Shown here piece by piece: positions 35,403 through 49,600 of a DNA stretch of 64,000 bases. A program made the translations under genes and the position numbers. Source of the stretch: Xenia sp. Carnegie-2017 (Eukaryota; Cnidaria; Anthozoa; Malacalcyonacea; Xeniidae); assembly GCF_021976095.1 (NCBI RefSeq), contig NW_025813482.1:838001-902000 (forward strand). Reading direction: 5' to 3'. Numbering within the stretch: the stretch's first letter is position 1; each line of letters opens with the position of its first letter. The notes under the pieces were generated by a model. That model saw nothing but the letters and a program-made list of their open reading frames with translations. It did no database searches and was not told the origin of the DNA.

Positions 35403-37699
35403 GAATAAAGATAGAAGACATCTTGCACATTAACAGTCACGAGTTTGAAGCAATTTGCGAAAATTCCGGCAAAGTCATCAAAAAGTCATATCAGAAATCC
35501 AGAACTTTCGCATTTTGGAGCATGTATTTGAGAATTACAGGTACAATACATACATGAATATTTTCATTTCATGACAATAACTTTGCAGTTTATTCCTTTC
35601 CATTTATAATTTTAAAGTTATGCAAAAATTGCTTGTGAGATTGTCCAATCTGTTATTATGTGATCATTAGACGTCTATGCTTTTTAATTAAGCTTACTCT
35701 TTCACAAAATGGGAATTTCTGGTTTTCTGAACATCCCAAACACCGCAATATACAAAACCCGCCCGACAATCTTGTGGTCACAACCAGATTGCACAGGAAA
35801 GTTTACGATCAAAACGACCAGCCTCAATTTTTGCCAAGGATTACGTCGGTGTATTTTCATGTAAATCCGTGTTCACGCTAGCTGCCCAGATTAGGTAGGG
35901 ACCCAATTTGATACGATACATTTTTTGAACAGTATATTGAAAAATTGGAAATGGAAAAACGTGTTCTGAAAAAGACCTACGTTTTACTAATCCACTCCTG
36001 CGTTTTACAAATCGAGACCAGTCCGCGTTTTATTAGTCCATTCAGTGATTTAATAGTCCAGTCCAGTCCGCGTTTTACCACATGCCAAAGTGTTGTCGCT
36101 ATACGTTATACAGATTTACATAATTTACATAATAACAAGACGCTAAATTGAGCGTAAGTCGCGGGCAGCAAAGAAAAAATACTATCATCAATTTCTTGTA
36201 TACGTTTTGTTTCGTGAATATTACCCTTCGCCAAGACAATATTTTATCACAAGCAGTTGATGGATCATTCACCAATCTCTTAATCGCTTAACTTTTAGTG
36301 AAGGTCAACAACAAATACGTGCAGATTCATGCAGTGGGCGTCTTAGTGTAAAGCACATTTAGTACTGACTGTATTCGCACATATAGTGGATAACGATACC
36401 GGCACGTTTTCGAACAATGATTTGCTAAAATTAAAACATGATATCATCTATCGACAGCGATATGCAATGCAAATGGCCACCGCCAGCGTTATCTCAACTT
36501 TTTATGAAATCCAATTTTCAATTTTCCTCTCAATACGGGGTACTTGTGGTTAACTATTGATATCCGTAGGATAATTTGGGGCAACTAAAATATCACGCGA
36601 CTTAATAAAGATCGGCCTCTCTGTTTTTGTTTCCCATATTTGGTATGATTTTTTTCCTAAATATTGTAGATATATTAACGTTATTGCTTTTGATGCATGA
36701 TTTTCCTTTCGTATGCACAATTTAAAAGCCATTTTACATTTATACAACATCGCCGCCATCTTTGTATTTTTGTTCAGTTTACATGAAGTATTGAAATATG
36801 TGAACATCAACAAAGATCCGACATCCAACAAAAATGGGTGTCGAACAGTGATATGTATATTAGACTTGATAACGCATCTCTTGTGAAAATTGAAGCCGGA
36901 AGTTCGATCATTAGTTATTGGCTCCATGAGGGGTATCGGTCCCACTTTACTATACTTTTGTATTACAAAATCACAGTTTTTGCGTTTTTATTCCTTTTAA
37001 AAAATTCTGTTTGAGGCAAGATTTTCATGAGATGTAGAGGAAAAGCGGTATAGAGCTTTAACTCTAAAGCTCTGTTTTCTTGGCTTTGTAACGACTGAAA
37101 AATAAGATAGCATGTCGTATTGAAATTTTAGAGTTGAAGGTGACGGGGACAATTTCAGTTGTGCGAGGCATTTTTAGAAGATGCATACTTAAATTACAAA
37201 AAAGTACAAACAAAGGTATTCATATGTTCAATATATTCATGAATATTGAAGTTGTTCACACAGGAACTGGTTCAAAACTTTTCTTTGCTTAATGCAAGTT
37301 AGAGAGGTACTTTCGCATATTTTGATGACGTACATCTCGTAGAGTTAGATGATACTGTTTTCAACTAACTATTGTTCATAAAAATGTCTTTCTGATTAGT
37401 TGTCTAAGTCAATTTGTTTTGTTTCTTCAATGATATAATAAAGACGTAATTTGAAATTATTATTCAAAAAACGTAATTTGAAATTATTCAATTTTCGTAC
37501 TTTATTTTATACATGGTGCGTTATCCAGTGTAATATACATATCAGTGGTGTCGAACCATTGATTTTTTGATTTTATGATACAAGACAAATAGAAAAAACT
37601 CGACCCGGCAGCTTATGGCCACTTTTTTAACTGTGTAGATAATGGTTAAATGTTATCTATATGTTAATTACTTTATATTTACAGTTAAATTTGTTAAGC
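35403..37699. other. intergenic/5' region before the amino-acid oxidase gene
   Basis: A short degenerate repeat with unit CCAGTCCGCGTTTTA(C/T)TA sits at about 35985-36075, and a 25-bp tandem duplication of ACGTAATTTGAAATTATT at about 37445-37490. A TTTACAG acceptor-like site just before 37685 suggests a 5'-UTR intron. The 131-codon - strand frame at 36550-36945 has no recognisable domain. Confidence 0.45.
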
Positions 37700-40600
37700 A
37701 TGGCAGCATCATTTCTTGAAAAGAATAAGAATTTGTTAAAGAATGTGAAAACGTTTATACAAAGAATGAAAGAGGAAAACAAAGATGAGCAAAGCGGACG
37801 AATTCAGCAAAGTGACTATCTGAAAAATTTTTTGGAATGCATTCGACTGAATGGATTGCACGCTGCTTATGAAGAGTATGGCGACGACCAGCCTGACCCT
37901 AATGTACAGTGTTTCCTGCAGCTTCAGGCGGCCAAAGAAAAAGGAAGTAAAGAAGAATATGATGTGATAATTGTTGGTGCTGGCATGACAGGGATTTCTG
38001 CTGCTTATGAGTTGAAGAAAGCTGGATTAAATATCTTGATATTAGAGCAAACAGAAAGAATTGGTGGACGAGTGTTCACCTATGATGAATCAAACTCTGA
38101 CCTTGCTTCTGGTATATTTGCTGAAGGTATGAAGTCTGTTGTTTATAATCAGTGCAATAAACACATTTTATGTATGTATAGCATATTCTATTTTGTTTTA
38201 TAGCATAAAAACAATAAAACGCTTGTAGTGATTGGTCTATAGTTGTGTTTGCATTAGACTGTGAAAACAGGTTTGAGCTCAACCAATCAAATCAATCAAT
38301 AAATTATTCAATCAATCTATCTATCTATCACTCAATCATCAATCAATCAATCAATCAATCAAAGAATCAATCAATCAAAAAAAATTTGCAAATCAATCAT
38401 GAATACATTTTAGAGGAAAAATTAAAACGCTTGTTTTAAATTTTTTTTTCATTATTGTTATGTTATAAAAGAAATAAAACAAGTTTTTCGTGTTTTCACT
38501 GGCTTATGCAAACCTCAAAGACGTTTGTGAAATTCTGAGAACTCTCGAACAGCTGCAACCCTCAAATTTTAGCATTGGGCATGCACAGATCTACTCACAA
38601 GCTCTCTCAAAGGTCACCTTGGTTTGTATAAGACTGTGTGAACACAGTAAATATCTTTAATTTCTTAAATATTTTAAATCATATATCATGCATGTTGCTT
38701 TACTTTTATCAGTCTTTTATCGAATTGGTAATATGCACAGAATTCTGCCAATTAACGTTGTATCGGATCTGCCACAATTACTGAACCAAATGAACTTTGT
38801 TTGAAAAATAAATGAAAGCGGTTAAGGTTAAATAATTTTGACTAGAGTACTGGAAACTATAGCATTGTTTTAGTGCTACTATTGCACATAAATAATAGTG
38901 GGAAATTTTTCGAGATACGAATTCTCTAATGCAAAAACGTCTACAATTTTAGCTGGAGCAATGAGATTACCTGGCAAAAACGACGACCCAACCGACAGAA
39001 TGCATTACCTGACAGATGGATATATTAAAGATTTCAATCTTAAAACCCAACCATTTCCCAACTACGATGAAAATGGAATTTCTAAAATTTATGAATTCAA
39101 AGCAAAAACAAGCGGTTTGTGTCTATTAAATTCTATACAACTTCAAAATGTTTGCCCAGCGTCCCCAGCAAGTTTTTAAATGCTTTATAGCCAAAAAAAT
39201 TAACTGGAACAATAAAAGGCCTGTCAAGGCTTCATAGCTATAAAATTTACGTCAAAATTTCAAAATCACCGTCTTAAAACAGTCACTTAGCTAAATATTC
39301 TTCGAACGCATTTTGAGATTCTTTTCAGTCTCAGAACAAAAAGTATTAAAGCATCTTCCTTTACATCAGCCACATTAAATTCACTAAATATCTGCAGCAG
39401 GTTTTTTTGCAACTTACGTCATTACAAACGTAAAGTTAATGTTTTCCTTTTTTCCATCTGCAATAAATTATTTTCCGATGTTAAGGACAAAAAATATCTT
39501 TTCGGATAATAAATATATCAGTTCCACCATATCGGTAGCTTGAATGATTATTGTCGTTTTCACATCCTTTTAAGACAAAAAGAGAAATGTCTAAACCTCT
39601 CGGAATACTCTAGCTAAACAACTCTCTTATTAAGTTAAACTGTCAATAAACAGGTTTAATCGAAATTTTTGCAGTTTTTTCGTACCTTTTTATAGAGAGA
39701 TAAATACATTTCATGTAATAAATTATTGATCAAAATATCAAGCATTTATGAACCAATATGGGCTATAGGAGGCTGGTCTGTACAAAAAAAAACCACTTTT
39801 CTCCGATAGACTTTTCTCAGTAAAAATCAAGAAAGTGAGATTGATAAGACGTTAATTATTTGTAAGACTTTCTTTTGTCTTCCTAACTGTTTTACAAGGA
39901 TTGGCTTTCACTTCTTCTGCTTACATCAGTAAAAAATATATCCTCTGATATTGTGTCTTCTAGTAAAACTCACCTTCTGAGTGTTTTGTTTCCGTCTCGC
40001 ATGATCAATAAGACTGTAATACCTAACAATAATATACTAGATATAAAAGAAAAGCTGTATAGGTAGTCCTGGTCGTAATTCAGAAGTCATTTCTCAGCTT
40101 TATACACCATTTGCTCATCATTAGAGCACATATGACATTTAATTACACGCTTTGACTTTTCAATAACACAGGGACAGGTTGTATCAAAAACACTGAACAG
40201 TTTGGAAAACGTCACTAGAGTTTTTAACGCGCAAGATTTGCGAAACTTTTCATGAAAATAGGTATTTGAACTACTAATGTATGGTTTATAGTAAAATATT
40301 CGCAAAAAAGTAACAATTTTTAAAATGAGGACTGTTTTACCGAGAAGCACTTTTTGAAATTGCTTGCGCACAAAAAATGAAGCAGCCAAAAAGCAATGAA
40401 CAGACATAGGATTAAAACATGGCTGATGTTGTTCAAGCTAACAAAGTTTTAGGGAAAATGGATGATGCGTACGCAAACGCTTAGCTTTCAAATTGTGATT
40501 TATTTTGAATTTTTCGTTTTTAAATGCCTCTGATTTATAATCCTTTTCATCTATACGTAAATTTGATCTTAAATTAATCCAAATATGAATAATTGACGAG

Positions 40601-43600
40601 GGGAAAACGCAAAATAATACGAAATTTGGATGCCTAGTGTTCGTGCACGACTTAACCAAATTTCAGGGAAGTTTGTAAGCTTGAACAACATCTCCCATAT
40701 TTTAACCCTATATCTTCTAGTTTTGGAAAACTTAATGTCAGATGATCCATTGGAAGTCCAAGTACCTTTTCCATGAAAGGTTTTTTCAGTTTATGAATGT
40801 GTAAGTTGGATAAAAAGTTAAACTAAAATTTAGAGTAAAATTTAAAGTAAAATTTAGAATTGTGTATCGATTGCGCGTATAAATTAATAATATACAGTCC
40901 CCCAAAAAAACCTACAGACGCACAACTGCTTTGTGCATGCTGACGCACAAAGGAGAAATTGCCACAATCTTTGACGTAGTTTGATTTTTTTAAATTAAAA
41001 GAGCAAGAATTACATCATGCCTTTTTTATTTGTTTTTAATATGTGAATTTTTCCTTAAAACTCTGTCGTTACAAAGTAGTTGTTTCAATCAGTATGGGCT
41101 GTGTGAATTCTAATTTTAAATTTCTTATTATAGAATGGGCTGATCAATATTTTGATACAGTATGGCCTAGGTGGAGAGAAGGTATAAAACCCAGAGCTGC
41201 TAAAGATGTTGAAAATATTGGTAAGTAAACATTTGTTTAATTGGTTTATGAAAATAAAACATTTTACATCATTTGGTCATAAAAGCCAAAACAAAAATCA
41301 TTAAAATGATGGCAATGTCAATAACGCGTTACGTCAAACTGTACAAGAAGGCATACTCAATAACAACACCTTATTATGTATTCCAATTAATAAGATTATA
41401 TAACGCAAAAAGAATTTTGATAAAATTTCTTGAACTCTCATGATTTAGGGGCCGATTACTTGGAGCAATTTCAGCCCGGTTTGAGCTACTGGGGATGATA
41501 TTTTAGCCCGGGCTAAAACTCAGCCCTGATTGAAAAATCTATCATTTAATCGTTTCAGCCCGGGCTGAAACCACAGCTAGAAATATATACACATACGTAA
41601 TTGCGTACCTATTACCTATGATGACGACAAGAAAATTGAGGCTTCTATCCACGATGATAAAATCTTTCGACAAAGTTGTCTAGTTGTCTGTGTTTCATTT
41701 TTCTGTGCCACTGTCCTCTTTTTTTGCTGACAAATACGTACATAATAACAAATTATGCCGCCTCTTTAAGCACCTATAAGCATTGCCATATTGTAGAATT
41801 GAAATGACAACAATTGAAGTGACCCAAATTGTAAAGTGAAGAAAAAGAGCTTTATTTAAAAAAGTAGCGAGAGACCTGCCGAGCGGAAATCGAATTCGTG
41901 TAATAAAAATTAATGCCCAACATAAAGTTTTGATTAGAGCCATAGAAATAGACCAGAAAAATTGTAAAACTGAATTTATTGCGTTACGAAACGTTACAAT
42001 AAATTCAATTTTACAATTTTTCTGGTCTATTTCAAAACTTTATGTTGGGCATTAATTTTTATTACAAGAAAAAGAGCTTTCTTCAAATTTTTCGCACTAT
42101 GTTCTTAGAGCTCGCACGGTGTTAAAATTAACGACAACTGGCGATCATGCCTCGGACAAGCTTCGTAAATTTCTTCCGAAATTTCTTTTGTAATAGATCG
42201 GGCTAAAATTGACCATATACTTGTAATCACACAAAGTTTTAGCCAGACCAACCGGGTTGAAACTCAGCCCTGGCTGAAATTGTTCCATTTTATTGGCCCC
42301 TTAGTTAAATAAACAATACCATCTGTGGCTTAGGTACCCGTGGGTGTCTGGGTGTCCACACACCCAAATCTTTTAGAGTGTAGGTGTGCCTTAATGAAAT
42401 ACACCCGTGATGTATATGACATATAATGCATGATGGGTTGTTACGGAAGTATCAATTTTTCAAATTGATTTTTTCCAAATTGATTTTTTTTCTTTGAGTT
42501 GAAGTCTTGAAGAAACGTATTGGATACGCATTTTAGATATTAGTACTCGTGGTAACAAACCAACGTTTTTCGTCAAAAGTCGCGACATTGTAAATATCTT
42601 TGTCAAAGTATATTCGAATTAAATTCAGTCCCATCGTGTCTTCAATCGTGATCCAGCATCCCGCACAACAGAACGCATAGGTTGTGCGTCACACATCATT
42701 GAACTGTTAAAGAAACAAAACGATCCAACCATACATACATATACGTACAAAATGCGCATTTACATTATAAATATAACTGCCCAACATATAACTTTCAATA
42801 TGGCCATGGATAAATAATTTTATTTCATTAATATCGTGTAATACCATAAACAAATTCTGATCCATGGAGCAGTACGTAGACCGGGCAGTACGCAACCAAG
42901 AACAAAAAAATTTAAATGGTTTAAACAATGATAAAACATGCAAGTCTTTTGTATGTAATGAAACATAACAAATGGATTTTGAAGTATTTTTATTATGTTT
43001 GCTGGAAAAAGAAAAAGACCGTTTAAAAACAACAAATAGGAAAAAGTTTAAAGTAGGCCGTATTCTGTAGCACAAAAAGTCTCTTAGAAAATGATTTTCG
43101 TTGCCTCCGATCGGGCACTACATTTAATCACGATGGATAAGTAGAATATATCATAGAAAGTGATAATTCACTTGTTTCCACCTTCAAAGACCCGCTGATT
43201 TTGAGTATTTTCACCATTGAAACTTCAATAATTTGATGTACGTCTTTTGCAATCGATCAATGCCATTTTGATTGCGTATTTCAAGAATACTTCATAAAGG
43301 ATACGACATAAAATGCAGATTTTGCAGTTTTACAATCATTTCTAAATGAAGTTTCCTAACAATCCGCTGTTCAGGCAGGCTTACCAGGAAGCTTTGGATG
43401 CATTGAGTTCTATAAGACTTTGCGTGGTCAAAATCATGGCGGTAATGGCGGATTTTGGTTGTCAAAACTAGTTTTTTTTTTGTAGGATTGATTCTGGGTG
43501 TCTAATAAGGTAGTGTAATATTCTGATAAAATTATTGAGAGCTTATGAAGAAAATATCTTGAACTAGGAGAGCAAAAGAACGAAATTCAGAAATTCTCTA

Positions 43601-46600
43601 ATCATGTTTCTGGTTCTGTTTTGAGCCAAGATATTAGAAACTGGATTGTCATTGACAACCATGGATCTACTACTGAACAGAACTACGTTAATTTCTCATT
43701 GAAAATACGATTTCTTGAATTGAAGTGCATTGGTTTCTCTGACATAGCACTTTTCTTATTGCTGCATGAAGGCAAACCTGTTTAAATAATTATAATGTAT
43801 GTGAAGATATTTAGCATGTTGTATAATTGTTATTGTACAGTCATTATTTATAATATTACGGCCTTGTGTAATGCGTGTCAAGAAGAACATATCAATTCTC
43901 AAAAATGCTAACCTTCTTGCACTACTTTTCTCTTGTGTCCTTAAAAATTACAGTTATCTATACTAATTTTTTTTAGGTTCAAACAATTTGACAAACTTTT
44001 GAATTTTATATTATGCCTTTGAATTTTTCTTTTTGTCTTTTGGTAAAAATATCAGTGAAAGTCTTAAAAATCAAGTTTATCTAAAATAGTATTTTGTACA
44101 AATAAACTATACATTATTGGAAAAGTCTCATGTTGAAGACAGATGTCGCTTCTTTTACTAGATTGCTATTCTTATTCTTTTAAATAATATTGTAATTCTT
44201 CATAAGGCATAAAAAGTTCTTTGCCATTAATTTTTGCATGTCATCAAAAGCTTTTCTTGAGCAAAATTTCAAGGTAGGAGCATAATTTGGCACATTATTG
44301 AACAAAGCAGTTTTTATCTTGGTTTTGATGTACTAACCTGTTTACTATAATAAACAATTCATTTATAGAAACACCAGATGGCATTAATAAAACTGTTAGC
44401 ATAAAGCAAACTTTTACACACCATCATCCAGGGGCGGATCAAGGATTTTTCAAACATCAGTCATAAAAAGTCGGAGGCGCTCGGCACCTGGGGGGGTCTG
44501 AGGCATTCTCAAATTTTGTATTTCAGAGCCTTGAAAATGCCATTTTCAGCGTTTTAGAGCAATACAAAATGTATTTTGTGGGCATCGTTTTTGCGTAAAA
44601 ACAACACATTTTGCATACGTTTTTTTCAAAAAAAAATGAAGTGAACAATACTTGAATGTTTTGCCAAATATTTAGGCTCATTATCATGCCAAATATATGG
44701 CTCATTAGCATGTCTAGGAACGTAAAATTTATTTTACAATAATGCTATTCAAAAACAGATATAGTCTTTAAAAATTTCTACCAAGTTGTCAGGCATAGAC
44801 CCCCCTAGAGACCCCCATTCAAACCTCTATGTAATGAGTTAAGTTAGAAATTTGGTACTACAAGGAATTGTTCATAGATATAGAAAAGCTCAGACTTCAA
44901 ACCATGCAAGTTTATTGTAACCCTTTACCCATCTGCACATCAGTGCCAGCAAATTCACTTTTTGAGAAAAAACTCAAAATTTTTTTCTGCAAAAGATTAA
45001 GCAAAAATTATCAGAGTGAAAATTTGCAGTTAAAGACAGCTTAATGCCATGTTTATTAGGCTTTCACTAGACTATTATCTTCTGTAAGTATATGCAAGGA
45101 GTGTTATATAGCAATCACTAGTAGCATTGTACTTGCAAATACAAATAGAATTTGACCAACATGTCTTTAATTATATAATTACATGAATGTTAAAATTGGT
45201 TCATGTGTCATGCTTACTGGTTATGATAAATATCTTTTCATATGATCAAAGCTCGTTTAAATGTAAACCTGAAATAATTTAGTTTAGAAATTATAATGAT
45301 CATCAGAAAAATTACCTAGTGATCATGAAAAATACTTTGCTGTTTTGCCAAATTTCAAGGTTTATCTGCATACATAGAAAGACATTTTTACTTTATAGGA
45401 AATGCTTTTCATACATCAATAGCCCTTCGGAATTTATGGCAAACAATTTGGTATGAGCCGTAGATTAACACACCTTTACATCTCTACATGAGGTGTTCAG
45501 TTAGAAAAGGGGACAATATGTGACATGAGACAACATTTCATGCATGTGAAATACTCAGATTTAATACCATTCCAGTCAAATTGTCAAAATAAAAAGCTTC
45601 ATGGATCAGAAGACTTAAAATCACAGGTTATAGTAAACAGCTTCTCGTGTAATCAATGTTAGTTTTCTCAAATCTTAAACAATATGTAGTATAACTGTCC
45701 AATGATTGAATGATCAATGATCATAAACTGAAAAGCCCCAAAGATTTGTTTATGATAAAGTAAATAGTAGTATGGCGCCTTATGGCTACAGATTTTTTGT
45801 CCATTGCAGGAATGTAGGATTTTGCTGCCATATAACGGCCACGATTCCCCAAGCACTAAAGAAATCATAGTTAAAAGTCCTTCGGCAACAACAATTTTAG
45901 AAGCATCAATCTGCTTACCATATGCCATATTGACATAAATCGCATCACACACTCGCATAAATTGACTTTGATATATTACATTCATGCATACACTTCACTT
46001 GTCCTTTACTTACGATTTTAAATGTAAATTTCTGCTGATAAAACTCAAAACAATGTTGGCTTCATCAATGACTGAAATGTCGCTTACGAGATCGTCTTTG
46101 CCAAGCATTTACAATTTATCCATAAATTTTTCACCCTCTTGAAAAAATTCACAGTTTGGACAGCAGCATTCATATCAATATATGAATTTGTAAAAGATTT
46201 CAATAAATTCCATCTGATTGTAGTTTAGTTTCTATCGTGCTTATAAAAATTACTATGAAACGATCAAACATTCAACCCAGACAGTGGCTTGACTATGTTA
46301 GTTCAGTTGGCTATCAGTCGAAATCCGTCAAACCAATCACAATAAAACAAAAATTCAAATGAACCAATTGTAAGATAGCAATTGGACTCCCTTATACGTC
46401 CGGCCACCCTATTATCAGTCGAGACCATTCCAGACTGTCCACTGATCTGGCCATTGACCAATAAAATAAGCGTTTTTGGCGTTCATAGACTCCTTTATCC
46501 GTCGAACCAGTCAAGCCACCCCGCTTATCAGTCGGTTATTCCAGGTCAATTAAAATTCAACTGATCTGGTTACCAACGAGATATTCATTGGATTAGTCAT

Positions 46601-49600
46601 TAGTTTTCAATAATAAATAAAGCTGGATTTTTATCACGAAGTAAATGCGATAAGAAAGTAAGAATAATTAATGAATTTTTAATAAATAATTAATATGAAT
46701 AGGTAATTTTTGAATTTCAAACATCAGTCGCGCGACGGATTTGACATACTCTAGATCCGCCCCTGTTACTCAACTCTTCCTCAGAAAAAGTTCCTCTCTC
46801 AAAAACGGATAATAGTTTGTTGTTTTCCAAAAGGATTGGAGGCATTACAACTTTGTTTTTGCCATTCTTTATTCGTGATCTCAATTTACATTTAAAGGTA
46901 TGTTTTGCCCGATATAAATATTCTTTACCAGGCTCTATTGAATGAGATTTGTAAGATAACCAATATAGAGAGTCATGGGATGCGTATAAGTTTAGAAACC
47001 CCTTTCCATTCTCGGTCTGGTTTTTCACCACTAAAGAAATGCACTCGTCGTTTTAAATACTCTCCATACCTAAAATGCATAAATTTGTATTATATTATGA
47101 GTATTAAGGCTTAAATAAAAAAGCAAAATGATTTTATAGTTCCTAAACGCATTGCTAGGTGATTTGGGATAAGATAAATTCCCCTTTCTGATGTTCTCTT
47201 GTAAAAAATTGTTCGCCTAAAGTTATCATGCACAATGTATATAAAAGCTTTAGTAGAAAAAACTTTAATGATTACAGCATATTTGTATCTGATCGATGTT
47301 AAAATTAACTCACTTTCAAACAAATTTCCTAACAAGCTTCTTTATAAACTTTTTTTTTGTCTGACGATCCGGTTTAGGAAATATTGCACTAGAAATTTTC
47401 ATGAGCCGTAAACTTTATGAAGTTTATGATGAACCATTGAACTATAATAGATGAAAGGCTACCGGTAATATAAAAACCAAATAATTTTTCGAAGCCAAAT
47501 TTGACCTCCAGAAACTCAAATAAAGAATATTTGTAGAAAGTATTTTGGCATTAAAGGTGATGGAGCTTGATCTTTTTACTGTGAATTATGATGCTTACTA
47601 TTCAATACCTATTTCATAATGGAAAATATCAACTGTGGAAATTGATCGTTCAATTTATACAAATCGGAAACACTTCAGCAAGCATCCTTCACCATGAAAT
47701 ATTTGTAGGTGCATCTATTTACAGAAGCCCTTAATTTGGGAGGATATGACAACTATGATAGTTCAGTTGGCTATCAGTCGAAGTCGGTCAAACCAATCAC
47801 AATAAAACAAAAATTCAAATGAACCAATTGTAAAATAGCAAGTGGACTCCCTTATACGTCCGGCCACCCCTATTATCAGTCGAGACCATTCCAGACTGTC
47901 CACTGATCTGGCCATTGACCAATAAAATAAGCGTTTTTGGCGTTCATAGACTCCTTTATCAGTCGAACCAGTCAAGCCACCCCGCTTATCAGTCGGTTAT
48001 TCCAGGTCAATTAAAATTCAACTGATCTGGTTACCAACGAGATATTCATTGGATTAGTCATTAGTTTTCAATAATAAATAAAGCTGGATTTTTATCATGA
48101 AGTAAATGCGATAATAAAGTAAGAATAATTAATGAATTTTTAATTAATATGAATAGGTAATTTTTGAATTCAAACATCAGTCGCGCGACGGATTTGACAT
48201 ACTCCAGATCCGCCCCTGCCATCATCATGATTGTCCATAATCTGTCCAATTGTGCAGGCAAGCTGTTTAACACAGGTATTTTTTTTATTGTACGACATGT
48301 ATCAAAGAGTTCATTAATTAATCCTGCACTTCATTTAATTTCAATACAGCTCTGTTCTTAATATTTGCTTCATATTTTCAGAAAAATATCATGAAAAAAT
48401 CCTCAATTTCTTGGAGGTAAAGTCAGTTGAAAAAAGGAGTTTTAAGACATGCATATCTCGATAAGAATTGGTTGCTTTGCTACGTCTAGCAAGCGATTAA
48501 GTAAAGAACAAATATAGTCTGCTTTCCACTAGCCACGTATCGTAACGTATCGTAGCAAAACGTAACATGACGCATGCGTGCTTATGAATTTGATGTTCAA
48601 TAGGCGCAATCACGCATGCGCCATGTTACGTTTTGCTATGACACGTTACGATACGTGGCTAGTGGAAAGCAGGCTTAAGACTGGATAAATATAACTTAAA
48701 TTATAACTTAGGAGTAAAAACATTCACAAAATATATACCATCACACTTCAAGTATTGACTTAAAGCAAAACACTGAACACTTTAAATGGTAAACAATGTT
48801 ACGTTGCTTACCGGTGTCATGAAATGTTTCCTTTTCTGGCATTACTTCAGCATCCGTATACCAAAGTTGTTGCAGCATGTTTCAAAAATAAAATTGTAAA
48901 AGTTTTTGTGCTTGGCATTGATAATTTATCTAATCGCAAATGTGGTTGTGAAAAAAATTGCGGGTGGGCGAAAAAAATTTATTTTAAGAGCCCGCGTCTG
49001 TCCGCTGACTTTGACAACCAAAATCCGCCATGTTTTTGACCACGCGGCCGCGCGCTAATAATTTATAGTAAGTTGGTTGACATTTCCCCTACAGGTCTTA
49101 TAGAACTCAATCTTTGTATGGCATTTGACAGCAGGGGCGGATCTAGGGTATGTCAAATCAGTCACGCGACTGATGTTTATAGTTCAAAAATTATTTATTA
49201 AATTTAATGATTACAATTTTTTTTGATCATTAAATTTTCGTTCTGTAATCGTTTGGATTTCATCGTCAAAATTCTGTTTTATGTATGAAAACTTATACAA
49301 AAACCTCCTTAGTAAACAGATCAGTAGATAAAAACATATCTAGAATTATATTAACTGGCTGACGGATAAGTGGGATGGCTCGACTGGTTCGACCGATAAC
49401 GGAGCTCAAGAACGCTTATTCAAGCCATTGCATTGGTCAATAGCCAGATCTGTGGACGAACTGGAATAATCTCGACCGATAAGCGGGATGGCCGGACCGA
49501 TAAGGGAGTCCAATTGCTATCGTGTAATTGGTTCGTTTAAATTTTTGTCTTACTGTGATTGGTTTCACCGATTTCGACTGATAGCCAACTGAACTAACAT

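Larger units (their letters stand above)
43401..49112. mobile_element. P-type element (CATTGAG family) inserted in the left arm
   Basis: The left end CATTGAGTTCTATAAGAC and right end (inverted) GATTGAGTTCTATAAGAC match the ends of the P element at 24,970. Inside both ends lie GCGTGGTCAAAA, CATGGCGG and ATTTTGGTTGTCAAA. The flanks TTTGGATG (43393-43400) and TTTGTATG (49113-49120) are an 8-bp duplication with one change; the opposite arm of the host repeat has TTTGGATG. No transposase was recognised in the part outside the nested hAT element, so it appears non-autonomous. Confidence 0.8.

Noticed and set aside
36550-36945. 131-codon open frame on the - strand
   Set aside because: No recognisable domain, no codon bias and no splice context; its length is compatible with chance in this AT-rich DNA.
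38245-38439. Open frame rich in Ser, Asn, Gln and Ile
   Set aside because: It is a read-through of the TCAA microsatellite.
45668-45985. 105-codon - strand frame inside the composite hAT
   Set aside because: The same DNA in the sister hAT at 49,920-50,245 is interrupted, and nothing resembles a hAT transposase.
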